Assembly (NCBI RefSeq): GCF_019279795.1
Contig: NC_056737.1
Location: 43,830,946-43,894,945 of the forward strand
Source: Protopterus annectens
Taxonomy: Eukaryota; Chordata; Ceratodontiformes; Protopteridae
Length of the DNA: 64,000 nucleotides
Reading direction: 5' to 3'
Translations under genes and position numbers: made by a program
Notes under the pieces: generated by a model
The model's input: only the letters and a program-made list of their open reading frames with translations
Databases searched by the model: none
What the model was told of the DNA's origin: nothing
Part shown: positions 1 to 11,429 of the stretch, in pieces
Numbering within the stretch: the stretch's first letter is position 1
Layout: the number at the start of each line of letters is the position of its first letter

Positions 1-434
1 CAACTAATACTTAACCCCAATAAAACACAGCTAATGATATTCTATCCAACTAGAGCCTTAGACCCCATACCACCATTCACAATATTCTCAGCTAATAATA
101 CCGCTATCACACCTGCCCAACACACCTAAGGTTTGGGGGTTATCATAGATTACAACATGAAATTCGATATGCGCATTGCACAGACAATAAAGAAAGTCCA
201 TAAAAAACTCAGAATCCTATATAGATGCAAAAAGCAACTCACCAATGACAGGAAAAACACCATTGCAAGAACCCACCTAATATCCACACTCATCAACCTA
301 AACGAAGCAGACTTTAACAAACTAAAAACCTGCTACAATAAAATAGCTAGGTTTGCTACTGACTCACCCTTCAGGATACATGACTGCATAGCAATCAAGC
401 AACTATCCTAGCTAGAATTACCCAACCTGCTCAC

Positions 435-452
435 ATATAACCAGCTTACAAT
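435..452. repeat. Target-site duplication of SINE, left copy
   Basis: The 18-bp direct repeat ATATAACCAGCTTACAAT is identical to 686-703 and brackets the SINE. Confidence 0.9.
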
Positions 453-685
453 TTGTTTGTGTCTTGCGGCTTTTCCCGGTTAGGGGTCGTCACAGCGGAA
501 CTCCGGTCCACTAATGATTGGCAGTTGATTTTTACGTACTGGCTTGCCAGGCCTGACGCACAACCTTCAACGAAGGTACGCCCATTCACGCATGTCTCCA
601 CGCAGAAGACGTTCTAGCTGAGAATTGAACCGGATAGTGTCTTACTGTGAGGCGGCAACGCTACGCAGCACCACCACGGCGGGGT
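453..685 (-). mobile_element. tRNA-derived SINE with V-SINE-like 3' tail
   Basis: This short element lies on the minus strand inside the LINE at 1-1366. Its 3' part on the minus strand reads GGAGTTCCGCTGTGACGACC, then a CCTAACCGGGAAAAGCCG segment, a tail resembling that of V-SINEs in fish and lungfish. The tRNA-like head lies near 600-685. It is flanked by an exact 18-bp target-site duplication, ATATAACCAGCTTACAAT, at 435-452 and 686-703. Removing the insert and one duplicate rejoins the LINE reading frame. A second copy lies at 21416-21703. Confidence 0.85.
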
Positions 686-703
686 ATATAACCAGCTTAC
701 AAT
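686..703. repeat. Target-site duplication of SINE, right copy
   Basis: This is identical to 435-452. The interrupted LINE continues directly after it. Confidence 0.9.
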
Positions 704-1389
704 AACCCACCAAATTCTGTATTCTCCTGATAGAGTTCCTGCTGTTCAAGGTCTACTTAACATTTACTCTAACAAACACCTATTAAGATCCACCAATAAA
801 GCACTGTCTGACATAAGCAAAGGTAACAACAGCTCTGGGGACTCCTTGTTTTCCATTTCTGTTGCAAAAGCATGGAATACCATCCCTGTAAATATTAGGA
901 CCACTGAAAACAAAAACAATTTCAAAAAACTCCCCTGGTTCCATTTATATATTTCTTAGTTATGTAATTCTTCTGATCCTGTGTAGCTTCACTTAATTAG
1001 ATCATATCATATTTTAACCTTCTATGAAAGCTTGCAACAACTCTTTTCTATACTCTTACTCAATCAGTGTGTGTTTACTGTACTAGCCACTGATGAATGT
1101 AACCAAATGACCGAACAAAATGTCCTTTCAACTGTATTGTTTATTATAACATACTGTGCTCCTTATAGTATATTTACTTTTTGCCCCTTTCTTGGCCTTG
1201 AAACTGTACCTTAACTCTTTGACTCTGTACTGTACTTTATTAACGTGTATTGTATTTGCTGTACTAATCTTTGTGGAGCATTTCTCCCCGGGGCTCCAGT
1301 GAAAATGGGATCCATGCCCAGTCAGACTTTCCCGGTAAACAAATGTAAAATAAATAAATAAATAAACTTTTGTTTAGTCTTGTCTCACA

Positions 1390-3675
1390 TATCCTTAGCT
1401 GCCATAACAGAATCTTTTTTAATCCACACGCCTAAAACCTAATTTTATCATGTCCCCAAAAATATGGGTATTGCTGGATCAGTTTATGTGTGGGTACATA
1501 GTTTAGAGCTATAGGCTTTGTTTTATCTTCATTAATTTTATATTTCGAAAAGACTTGATATTGTCTCAAGATATTCCACAAAACTGAAATGTCCTTTTCT
1601 GGTTTTATCAGATACAAAATAATATCATCTGAAAATAAAGCCAACTCTTCTTGATTACCATACCAATTATACATTGAAGTTCTGAGGCTTTTATTTTTCT
1701 TTGCCAATGATTCTAAATATGAAGCAAACAACAAAGGGGAAATAGGACACCCCTGCCTGGTTCCTCTATTAAGAAACAACTTGTCAGAAAGGGACCCTTT
1801 CACTTTAATGTTTGCCTCTGATCCCTCATATATCTTCCTAATTAACCTTATTATTGTATATCAGGGAATGCAAATGCTTCCATTTCCCTACTCAAAACAT
1901 TCCAGGTTACTCCGTCAACTACTGTCTTTGCATCAAGACCAACCATCAACAGCAGTATTTTCTTACACTCTGATTCTCGCTGGATCATCATTGTTCTGTT
2001 ATTATTGTCAAACGTTTGCCTCCCCTCCACAAAAAACACACTGCTCCATATATAACAATTTTGGCAATATCTGTGCCATTGTTTTAGCTATTATAGAGAT
2101 AAACACTTTATAATCATGATTTAAAACTGAAATGCAACTACATGAAGCTGAGTCTGATGGGTCTTTACTGCTTTTAGGTATTATAGCCACCACAGCTTTC
2201 TTCCAGATTTTTTATTACTTTCTTCCCATCTGCCTTCCAAAGTTCGACAGGAATACAGTCTATTCCTAAAGACTTCCCTGCAGATTGACTGTATGTCACT
2301 GTTTTTATCTCATCTCCTCCTTCCTTAACTGTTAATTGTTGAGCCTCATCTACCTCTAACCTTGCATACGTCTTCCATAAATATTTCTATTTGTGCACTT
2401 TCTTGATTTCCATATTTCTCTGCATATCTTTTATCTTCATAAAATTTCCAAAATATCTCTAATACCTCTACAGGATCTCTGGTTATTTTTCTTGTTATAG
2501 GCTCCCTAAAGTTTGGCAGTGACCCTTTCCACTTTCTGTTACTTATCATTGTGCTAAATGTTTTTGTGCTCTGGATTTATTATCAAACAACTGCTGTTTT
2601 TCAAAACTCTAGGTTCTCCCATATTTTCTCTTTATCATGCTGCAATTGTGCCTACTCTTGTTTTGTGAGATTCCCCTTATTCTGCAATACTTTAACCTTT
2701 GTCAGCCCCTCTAAATAATTCCTGTTGCTTCTTAACCATATCTCTTTTTTCTTTTATTTCTACCCTGTTCTTAAACTCTACTTTCATTTTATCTACACAC
2801 TAGCTATAAATTCTGAAGAAATTTCTATCTTCCCCAATAACCCTTGAATTTCAGTTTCCACTACCCATACCATAAATTCATCTCTTTTTAACAGGTAGGT
2901 GGGGAAGCACCAGTGTCTTATTTGTACTTCATTACCATGCATTTTTATCTTAGTTGCTACTGGTACATGATCCGAAAAGGTTATTTGGATGTGTGCCAAA
3001 GTTCTTAATTAAATCCACTTGTTCCTGTGAAATATAATTTCTCTCTGGTCTAGCCCAGGTATTGTACCTTAGGAAGTAATTTGCAAGTTCTGTCAGAGTT
3101 CCTACTACTGAATTCATGTCTTCTATACCAAATATTTTCATAAATTTCTTCAGAAATCAACCCTGTTTTGTTATATGTTCCCTTCTAAGTCCCCCAGATA
3201 CATGTATTGCAAATCAAATTCCAGTTCTCAGCTACAAGTAAAAAGTCCTACTGAAATCTGATTTCTTCAAATTTTCTTAAGCTCCATAATAGCAGTTTTA
3301 GATGGAATATATAACTATGTGCCAGCATAATTCTCCTCCCTTACCAGTAGTCCTTTAGTACCACAAATCTACCATTGTCTTTTTTTCCTTTTCTATCACT
3401 ATTGGAGCTCCTAGTCTGATGAATATCCCTCTTGAAATTCTTCCTTTATCACATTTACATGCTCATTTCTTTCCAAGTGTGTCTCCTGTTGCATTCTGAT
3501 TTGTGGCTAGCCACCTGGTGTTGTGAACCTTGGCTACATATACTTTTCACTGTTGAAGTGACACCCCAACCCCATGTGCAAACATGGGAAAGTGTTTTGG
3601 ATGGATTTCTTAATATAATTCAATATTCCTTCCTTCTTCTCTATACCTCTGAGGCCATTCACATTTCAGAATAAC
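1390..3675 (-). pseudogene. L1-like LINE ORF2 fragment (endonuclease and reverse transcriptase)
   Basis: This is a broken ORF2 read leftwards. It begins near 3675 with an APE-endonuclease start (NVNGLRGIE) and a QETHL motif near 3500. The catalytic SDH of the endonuclease is at about 2967-2975 in the stretch ITFSDHVPVATKI. The reverse transcriptase block GTRQGCPISPLLFA lies near 1725-1770, followed by the active-site box LFSDD at about 1624-1638. Several frameshifts and stops separate these blocks. A SINE-like repeat at about 3505-3610 interrupts the endonuclease coding region. ORF1 and the C-terminal zinc-binding segment are absent. L1 is likely, with a Tx1 relative as the alternative. Confidence 0.75.
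3505..3610 (+). mobile_element. Short SINE-like repeat, GGAT-tailed (deleted copy)
   Basis: This segment contains GTGGCTAGCC, CACTGTTGAAGTGACACC and AACCCCATGTGCAAACATGG and ends in GGATGGAT. The same ordered blocks occur on the minus strand at about 8580-8775, so it is an interspersed repeat; this copy has an internal deletion. It breaks the L1-like endonuclease, whose sequence resumes on either side. I do not recognise the family name. Confidence 0.55.
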
Positions 3676-3984
3676 ATGTTTAGTGTAGTTATTATATGTT
3701 ATTACTATTCCCTCCTATTACACAAGACAAATTTTTTAAATGTCAATTTCCAGCTTTTGTGTTACATGTACCCACTAATGTTTGGCAGGTTGTTCTTTGA
3801 ACAGTTGTTTCTTGTCATCTCCATTTGAACCTATGTCACATTTTACAAGACTTTTTTTTGTTTTAATGAAATCACTCAAACAAAACACACACACAACCCC
3901 ACAATATGACCATAACCTATTAAATTAAAACAAACACACAAAACCATGTACATCTTGAAATAATGAAGTTTAACCCTTCTAAAA

Positions 3985-4745
3985 GGAACAACTGACGCAA
4001 CTCGATAGATACTCGCACAGGGAAAAATCTAACCTAAAATTAAGGTTATCCATATTAAGAGCATGTTGAGCCTTACATAAACTAATTGTTGTCTATTCTT
4101 GCCTTATCTTTATTCCCCTTCCACATGTGTAAAACAGATTGTATATTTTCAGAAAGCATTAACTTTTAGTCTGAGGAAGAAAAAGTATTCTGTTTTATAT
4201 AGTCTATCAATCAACCCGTCTCCATGGAAATCTCAGAATAAAATTTACATTTGCCTTCAACTGCAAACTTATCAAACTGAATATTTATTTGCTAAAGGAA
4301 ACCTTTTCATTACATTCAGCATTCTCTTATTTACTTGTTTACACAAACAAAAATCACTTATTAGATTAAGCCAAGTGCCTTTCTCTAGATATTCACCTAT
4401 GCAAAAGCAAGAGAAAACATATCAGCTGTACATACGTTATAATATATGCACTTTTACACCACATCCCCTACTCAGTAACCCAAGATTATAGCATATTAAC
4501 TTAAAACATGCTTTTGTCCAGCCTTTCTTCTCTTTTTATCTTGTAATGTCGATATTTCTTAACACACACACAACAACAACAAAAAAAAAATGGAAAAAGC
4601 CACTTGTTTACTTTGGTATCTTTATCACAAGCTGAAAATGCTTTACTGTATAACGTGCAATTTATATTATGAAATGTTTTGTACAATTACTGTTGAGAAC
4701 AAAAATTGCTTTACTTCAGGAAAAGAAAGAATCCTGAGTTAGGGG
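3985..4745 (+). repeat. Noncoding block, paralogous to 59070-59945
   Basis: This block aligns by eye, in the same order and orientation, with about 59070-59945. Shared anchors include TATCTTTATTCCCCT, CATTAACTTT, TTTATTTACTAAAGGAAA-like and CAAGATTA.AGCATAT motifs, TTGTTTACTTT.GTATCTTTA, and the end GAGAACAAAAATTG.TTTAC. The copies are diverged and carry indels. No coding frame or terminal repeat is evident. It could be an old interspersed repeat or part of a segmental duplication. Confidence 0.7.
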
Positions 4746-6150
4746 ACTTACAAACATTAAAAATGGGAAGATCATACTTTATGTAGACATGATAGCAATC
4801 ACTAACAGGTTTTAGCACTTTTGTCTTTAATTCACCAAGACATCAATAAAGATGAAAGCATTAAAATGTATTTCTTATAGCTATCTGGTGTTGTTTTTGT
4901 TTTTATTGGTACTGTTTTAACACTGCCACTGGTTCTTCTGCATTATTTTATTTTACTTGATATTTTAAGTAAGACAACAGAGTCTGAACTGAAGAAAAAG
5001 TAAAAACCAGTCCAACTATTTCTTTCTAATACTTAGAGGTAAAAGATGATCTTTACGCAAGTAAGAAAATAAAGAGAAGACATTCACCATTGGTTACTAA
5101 CATCATAACCTTACAGGATGCAAGTAATGAAGCTGGCCCATATATTTGGGGTGAAACAAAACCTTGTGAGTCTCAGATATTTACTGAAAAAGTGAAACCA
5201 AGTTTAGTATTCATAAAACAATTTTTGTGTTTTAACTTTCTAACTACAGAACTTTTACAGGAGATAAAGTGAAGCAATCTCAATATAAAATCAGGAAGCA
5301 CAGCATATATGCATATAAATTAAACACAGCCTACTCATACTTATATTAAACTATTTGCAAGAGGTCATTAGCCTTTTCAGGCACATTTCCATAAAGTGCA
5401 CAGTGGTTCTTGTCTTATGCTGTCTCTGTTTGTTAGGTACGTGAAATTGTCAGGTGTCAGCTCTTTTTCACTTTTCATCTTGCCACATATATAATCTTTC
5501 ACTTGTGCATTTTATTATTATATAATCACAGTAACATAAACATATTATTGTACAATTTTCATGTATGGTGCACCTTTTGCATGTATCCATTGGCTAATCA
5601 GACTTTATTAATCTATGTAATACCTTTGCTTCATACATCATAGCCCAAAATCAGTTTTCCCACCATTGCCCATATCATAAACAATAACCTCAATCTTACT
5701 AAGGCAAACAAAACGGAAAAAGGAAGAAACTATTTACATTATATACCTTCCCCTGACAGAATATATCTTATTTCATACACTATGCATAATGTTACATCAG
5801 CATGAACTTCTGTACTGTATTAATAATCCTTTATGTATCAGAAAAATGTTTCCTTTAGCAACACATTCAGTTGCATATTTAAGGATGCCCACTAGTTAGA
5901 ATTACCCTGCGTCAGTGTGTCTTCTAATTTGCAGGAAAAAAATCTATTAAAAACAGCGAAAAAAATGCACATTACATAATCACTTAAAATAACCTGTTAC
6001 CAATTTCAAACAACTTTCCCCTCTACTATGCAGTTTATCAAAAGGTAGTTGTTACTTAACCCTCCCTTCACCCTCTTTTGTTATAGTGAATAAGATACTA
6101 AAAGAATACAAACAGATATCAGCCTTGTATAATCTTATCAATTGCTGTTT
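4746..6150. other. No recognised gene; weak exon-like stretch at 5118-5272
   Basis: This is AT-rich DNA with no mobile-element signature I can name. One short open stretch follows a plausible 3' splice acceptor (CCTTACAG at about 5110-5117) and stays open to a stop at about 5272, but it has no recognisable protein similarity and no convincing donor site. The remainder shows nothing I can support. Confidence 0.3.
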
Positions 6151-6159
6151 CTCCAAGGC

Positions 6160-6650
6160 AAAATATTAAGGTGTCCCATTGGAGCAGCGAGATAAAGCTC
6201 TTGCTGTGACCCAGATGACCCATGTCTGACTAGCAGCAAAGGCACTAGAGAAGCCACAGGTGGAAGTTGGGACTTACTGACTGATGACACAATGACATAA
6301 AATAAGCTGACATCATTATTCATATACTTCAGCTGCCCATCCTGGAGGTAGGGAGGTAGCCTAGTCTCATTGCAATGTGCAGTGTGTAAGCCTTGCCAAC
6401 TCTGTGCTGCAGGAGCATTGAGCTACTCAGTCAGCAGCAACAACAGAGCTGACAAGGCTGCTTGAAGGAGGTGGCAGTTAGGCCACACTGCCTGTAAAAA
6501 AGGCACAATCCTGCGCCTGCATCTTCAATCTCCTCAGCCACCCCAAATGGGGGTCAGACTGATCCTGGGGGAAGCGAAGGCAGATCCTATAGACTTAGTG
6601 AATCAGGAGAGCTTGTAGCAGCTGACAGTCAGCTGCAGGGAGGAAAAAAA
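6160..6650. other. Locally GC-richer unassigned segment
   Basis: This segment is visibly richer in G and C than its surroundings and contains several CAG/CTG-rich words. It may be an old SINE or MITE, but I found no A or B box, terminal repeat or coding frame. Confidence 0.3.
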
Positions 6651-7059
6651 TATGACACATCAAATATCAAAATGTTGATTCAAATATTTCAAATGTCAGG
6701 TGTCAAATTTTAAATTGTGCTTCTTTACACAAACCAAGATTCACTTGTCAAATCTTGTAAAACAATCTTACTGTTAAAATACTGTCACTCAAATACGTCT
6801 TAAAATAATGATGAAATGGGTACTTTGTGAAAAATATAATTTCTCCCAAAAAATAATATGAAAGTATTAATCTTATGTGTAATTCTTGTATTCTTAGCAT
6901 TCACGCTCATGGTAAAACCCTGAAGGTATCCATAAAATTCTCTCTCTAACCGCAAAAATAATAACACTAGCAGAATACCATCTTTTTGACAGACCCAAAC
7001 TCAGTTGGTGTGTTTCAAATAATAATGCTGATATTTACTTGATAATTAAATGCAACTGA

Positions 7060-7291
7060 TAATCGCTATATTAATTATTTATAGCAACCTTATTTAGTTG
7101 AAATATTTATTGTACACCTATTGTATTACAGATAAATTATATACACTAAAGATAACAAAAACAAGAATTTCTTTATTTTTTTCTATTGTTTGTACCTACC
7201 AGAACTTTTCTCCTTGCACCTCTGCTGAAAAGCAGCTTTCAGCCCAGTCTGACTATCCTGGTCAACAAAGTGTAAATAAATAAATAAATAA
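7060..7291 (+). mobile_element. LINE 3' end with TAAA tail
   Basis: This resembles the 3' UTR ends at 1260-1366 and 19400-19514: a CTTTTCTCC segment, a short CTGAAAA-containing hairpin region, a GTCTGACTATCCTGGTCAACAAA segment, then (TAAA)n ending at 7291. Only the noncoding end is present, so it is a 5'-truncated insertion of the same or a related LINE family. The left boundary is approximate. Confidence 0.6.
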
Positions 7292-7879
7292 GTGCCATGT
7301 TTCATACACATCCTTACTGGTTTCCTTGTTTGTCAAGGGCACAATCCATTACTAGCTAGTCCCATACTAATATGTTGCAGGCACTGTACATTAAAAATTA
7401 TGGCATGTGAAAATCAAATCAGACATCAGAAAAAGAATACATATGCTTTCATTTTATACTAAATCCAATTTATGTACCCTTAAACAGATCTAATGTCATG
7501 AAAAAAAAAATCATTAAACCTAGACGGAATTAGATCTAACCTATGCCTAAATCATTTCAGTGAAATGCAGATCGTTCTTTCAGCAATGTGCTCATTCCCA
7601 TTGTTACTCATTGGCAGTTGTATCTTTTGCATCTTACTGCTTTCTCATTATATTGCCTTTCAAGGGGATTTGAAACAAAATCCTAGCACATTACCAAACC
7701 TATGCAGTAGAATACAAAATGGCGGAGTGCTTTTATTGTGTTAATCCACACTAAATGATTCAATGAAATGTATTTCAAGCCCCTATAAAGGCCAATTAAG
7801 GGGTGCTTAAATTTAGACCCTGTTGCATATAACAATTTTTTAAACCACAGATCTAATAATAATAAACACTCAAGCATTA

Positions 7880-8560
7880 ATAAATAGTTCGGTCATCTAA
7901 TATCTCTAGGTAGGGTGTTCCATAATCTGCCAATACTAAAGTGAAAGAACAAAGACTTCAGTTTTGAATTAACACCTAGCAAATGAACTAATAAATTGTC
8001 ATTTTTAATATTTAAGCTATGGTCGATAAAACCAACACCCAACATTGCAGAAAACACATAGTCTGTAGTACACCTCCACAACAAAATTAAAATCAGCCCT
8101 TAACAGATTATAAGTTATTGACTACAATGATAAAATTTCAAGTTGCATTGCAAATAGTAAAAATTCACATCCAACTACATGTTTAGTAAATGTTCTCTGA
8201 ATACACTCGAGCTTAGCCAACTATGTAACCCCCCCCACCCCCACACCCACACACAAAGAAAGAACCACAACATATTCCATCTCAGGATGAATACTAGCAG
8301 AAAATAAGTTGACCATAATAATTCTATCTCTAGCTGTACAAGTCCTACAAATATCCTTTATTAAACCATAGCAGTTCTTAGCAACACAATTCACATGATA
8401 GTTAAAGGAAAGAGACGGATCAACAATTACACTTAAATCCTCAAATCTGTATACCAGAAAGGCAAATACGGTTATCCAATACATAACAATAACTATTACT
8501 AGTGACACCAAAATGAATATCCGAACTTTTGTTATTACTAAATTCTGTACCCTTGTAGAA
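7880..8560 (-). pseudogene. LINE reverse transcriptase C-terminal fragment
   Basis: On the minus strand, 8560 down to about 8250 encodes a post-active-site segment (DPSLSFNYHVNCVAKNCYG, then MVNLFSASIHPEMEY). After an interruption, 8084-7893 encodes the family's C-terminus (NDNLLVHLLGVNSKLKSLFF, then GRLWNTLPRDIR). This is the usual end of an L2/CR1/Rex-type ORF2. Stops and frameshifts make it a dead fragment. A C/CA-rich simple repeat at 8228-8256 sits at one break. Confidence 0.65.
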
Positions 8561-8574
8561 AACTTATCGAAATA

Positions 8575-8775
8575 GCTTTGCAAACACTGATCCATCCACC
8601 CATCCATCCACAACCCCTTTTCCCCATTTTTGCATATGGGGTTCAGGTGTCACTTCAACAGTGACAATCACATTCTAAAGAGATTCTGTAGGTAGACTGG
8701 ACACTCTGAACTGGCCATAGGTGTGAATGCGTGGTGTGGAAGAACTACTGCTGCAGGGCTAGCCACCCAGCCCTG
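8575..8775 (-). mobile_element. Short SINE-like repeat, GGAT-tailed
   Basis: Read on the minus strand it starts with GGGCTGGGTGGCTAGCCCTG, contains CACTGTTGAAGTGACACCTG and AACCCCATATGCAAAAATGG, and ends in repeated GGAT near 8585-8600. It shares these blocks in order with the shorter copy at 3505-3610. No RNA polymerase III promoter boxes were identified with confidence. Confidence 0.55.
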
Positions 8776-8779
8776 TAAA

Positions 8780-10690
8780 AAACAAAATAATTTCTATGAA
8801 ATGTTTCTTTTAGAAGTCTAATAAATACTAATATTGGTACTGCCTTTAAAATCTAAATCTTATCTTGTCACTAACCGTCTTAAAAGTGTTCTTTCAATTA
8901 GTACCACTAAATGTCTAAACCTTTCTAACCTTGGGTTCAAAAGCCATGAAAAATTATAAGAACTTCAGCAGGTTACACGTGTACTCAACGCATTTTAAAT
9001 AATCTTAAAATAAAACTATAATGTACTACTAAATCAAGTGCTACACCACATCTGCATTAAAACAGGAAAAATCAGTCCATGCATTTTTAAGCTATAAAGC
9101 TTCAAAAGTCACTGCAGAAAAAAATAATTATATTATTTTATCCATTATAGTCGAATATAAAACAACTTTGTCTAAAGAAAAACAAAAATATCTTTACATT
9201 CTGAGATAAGTGTATCTATATGTGGAGAGGACTTGTAAGTTGTGTGTCATGTGACTAGTGCAGAATTACCCTTAATCACATTCTGCACTGTACTCTTGAC
9301 TGGACAATTCTATGGGTTGCAAAACCCGAAGCTTGTTAAAGGATAGATTACATTACCTCTCACTTATTTGCAAACAACTAGCATTTTGTCAAGTCATCAA
9401 ATTAATGTTTCTTTCTTTTTTTGACTAACGGCTATAAGCAGAAAACATCTGTTGCTCATTAATGTCAGTCTGTAACTCAGGTCCGTCATAATGCTATAGA
9501 AGTAACTCTGTCCTTCTTGCACTAGATATGGCACCAGTGCAATGAGAAAAAAATAAGTTATTCTACAGGAGTCAGCTGGTCACTTGGAATAAGATGCTAT
9601 CACAAATATAGCTACACTCATACAACTTCAGTAGCAGCAGACAGTGATGTACAGTGCAGACTTTTTAATTACTTCTCTCAACCACATCCATTTTTTCTAA
9701 GAAAAGCAACTGTGCCATCAATGCACTTGAAAGATTCTGGTAATTCAGTTTGACATTTTACAGGTAAAATGTATAATTCTTACTCAGATGTTTTGACTTA
9801 TGGTATACTGTTATGAACAAAACAAGATAGAAACAAAAAAGTGCTAGATATTTGTTTAGACATTTTTGTTTCATCTAATTCCATCATGAAACATTCAATT
9901 TCAACGTTCACAGGCAGAGTTAATGTCATTGCTTTTTCTTTCTGAACTAGCAGGTGCAGTATTTTAATACATGTTGTCTCACCCGAGTAATTTCCTATGA
10001 AAACTTCAGAAACTGGCATGCATGCATCATTACATTTATATTTCCTTGTTGGCCAAAGACTGTAAGAGAGAACCATCTGTATTCTGTTCAAAACTGTTTC
10101 TCATCTCTGATATTGCTGATGTTACAAGTTCATATCATTGCATATTTTTTACTTTATTCACAGAATCCTGTCATGAATCTTCATAGTTAATAGGTTCATA
10201 AGTAAGTACTAGGCTAGCTGCCATGAAGGCTATTTTAAGCCTAGACAATTTCCCTTTTTCTGCTCAAATTATCCTACCCCATTAGGTTAGAGATTGACCT
10301 GACCCATCCCATGATCGATAATTATACATTACCCCTAATGAGACTAACTGGGACCATATCACTGATAATTTGAATAATAAAATAAATAAATCATATAAAT
10401 TAATACAGCTATTAAGATGCATACCAGTACAGTGGACTCGACTCACTCATAGCAGAGCTGCTTTAAATAGAGTCCATGATTCTTTTAAGTTTACTTAGTT
10501 TAAATGTCCATATATTTATTTAGTTGCACTTTAAGGCAATATTTATAGTTTCACACCATATGAGAGTCGCAAAGTCATCATGTTTGTTTAAGCTATGGAT
10601 TGCTACCACTGCTGCTGTGTGGACTGTCCGTTCTTTTTCCTGCTACATTTTGTTCTGTGGATTGCCATATTTTCTCTTAAAAAGTCAGTT
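8780..10690. other. No recognised feature
   Basis: This is AT-rich sequence with only short spurious open stretches. I see no transposon protein motif, terminal repeat or RNA gene here. A short TAAA-type run occurs near 10376-10391. Confidence 0.4.
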
Positions 10691-10695
10691 AAAGA

Positions 10696-11013
10696 ATGAA
10701 GAGCACAAAGAAAATTACAAGAACTGTGAGTATGAGAACCAGAGATGATACAAACAGAAACCAACACTTGAATGAGGACCCTCACAACTATGTGAGTACA
10801 GAAAGTGAAGTAAGCAGGGGAATGCACTGTACTAAGCCTATTTCTGCTAGTGTAAAGCAGAAAATGCAATTGAAGGTTAAACCTGAGCAGCAGAATTTGG
10901 TAAACAAAGGAAAAAGTAAAACTGATGACCAGTTTTGTTTTGACATACACTTGTTTGTTGGATTGCGAGACAGAAAGAAAAGAATATGGGAACGTAGTAC
11001 CTACGAACATTAA
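10696..11013 (+). CDS. Unidentified 105-codon open stretch upstream of Gypsy integrase remnant
   Basis: An uninterrupted frame encodes a very basic, Lys/Arg/Thr/Ser-rich 105-residue product with no motif I recognise. It lies about 450 bp upstream of a Ty3/Gypsy integrase remnant on the same strand, so it may be the wreck of an earlier part of that element's pol or gag. Composition alone cannot exclude a chance open frame. Confidence 0.2.
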   Translation: MKSTKKITRTVSMRTRDDTNRNQHLNEDPHNYVSTESEVSRGMHCTKPISASVKQKMQLKVKPEQQNLVNKGKSKTDDQFCFDIHLFVGLRDRKKRIWERSTYEH

Positions 11014-11429
11014 GGCATAGATACAGCAACATGAAAGAAGCGAGAGCACTCAATCCTTTACTGATAACAGAGGCAATAAGGCACAATACAATTTTTGTTT
11101 AGAACTACCCTCACGAGAAAGACAAAAAAAGAAGTTGCAGTACCAGTATTTTGGAGCAAAGAAGCAACACCTTCTACCTCAAGACAAGTTACTGAAGAAA
11201 GTTGTCCTGATGTAGTGGACTTACAATTAAGCCTCACAACTTTTAAAAGGTACAATGGAAAGATGAATGTTTAAGCAGAAAGACAGACTATAACTAAGGC
11301 TGTAAGGAAAGACTCACTAGCAAGATGTCTGTGTTATTGTCCAGTTTAAACTAACAGTTAAAATATAATATTTTATGTAGTGCAAGTAAGGAAGTGGAGG
11401 AATTCTATATTAATTATTTGTGCCAACAC

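Larger units (their letters stand above)
1..1366 (+). mobile_element. L2/CR1-like LINE, 3' part (RT C-terminus plus tail)
   Basis: This is the 3' end of a non-LTR retrotransposon running off the left window edge. The frame around 133-411 has the pattern seen just after the reverse transcriptase active site in this group (LGVIIDYNMKFD, then a Leu/Arg-rich helix). After the SINE insertion the C-terminal segment resumes at about 704-958, with a WNTIPVNIR motif typical of this region. The 3' UTR contains a CCCGGTAAACAAATG segment and ends in a TAAA microsatellite at about 1347-1366. The same 3' end occurs at 19.4-19.5 kb, and a diverged version at about 7.2-7.3 kb. The frame is broken and the copy is inactive. 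L2 versus CR1 clade cannot be decided by eye. Confidence 0.8.

Noticed and set aside
4566-4590. CAACAACAACAAAAAAAAAA run as a possible retroposon poly(A) tail
   Set aside because: It lies inside the block shared with 59 kb rather than at its end, and no duplication flanks it.
5118-5272. Possible host-gene exon after a CCTTACAG acceptor
   Set aside because: No donor site, no recognisable protein similarity and no neighbouring exon; a chance open frame in AT-rich DNA is as likely.
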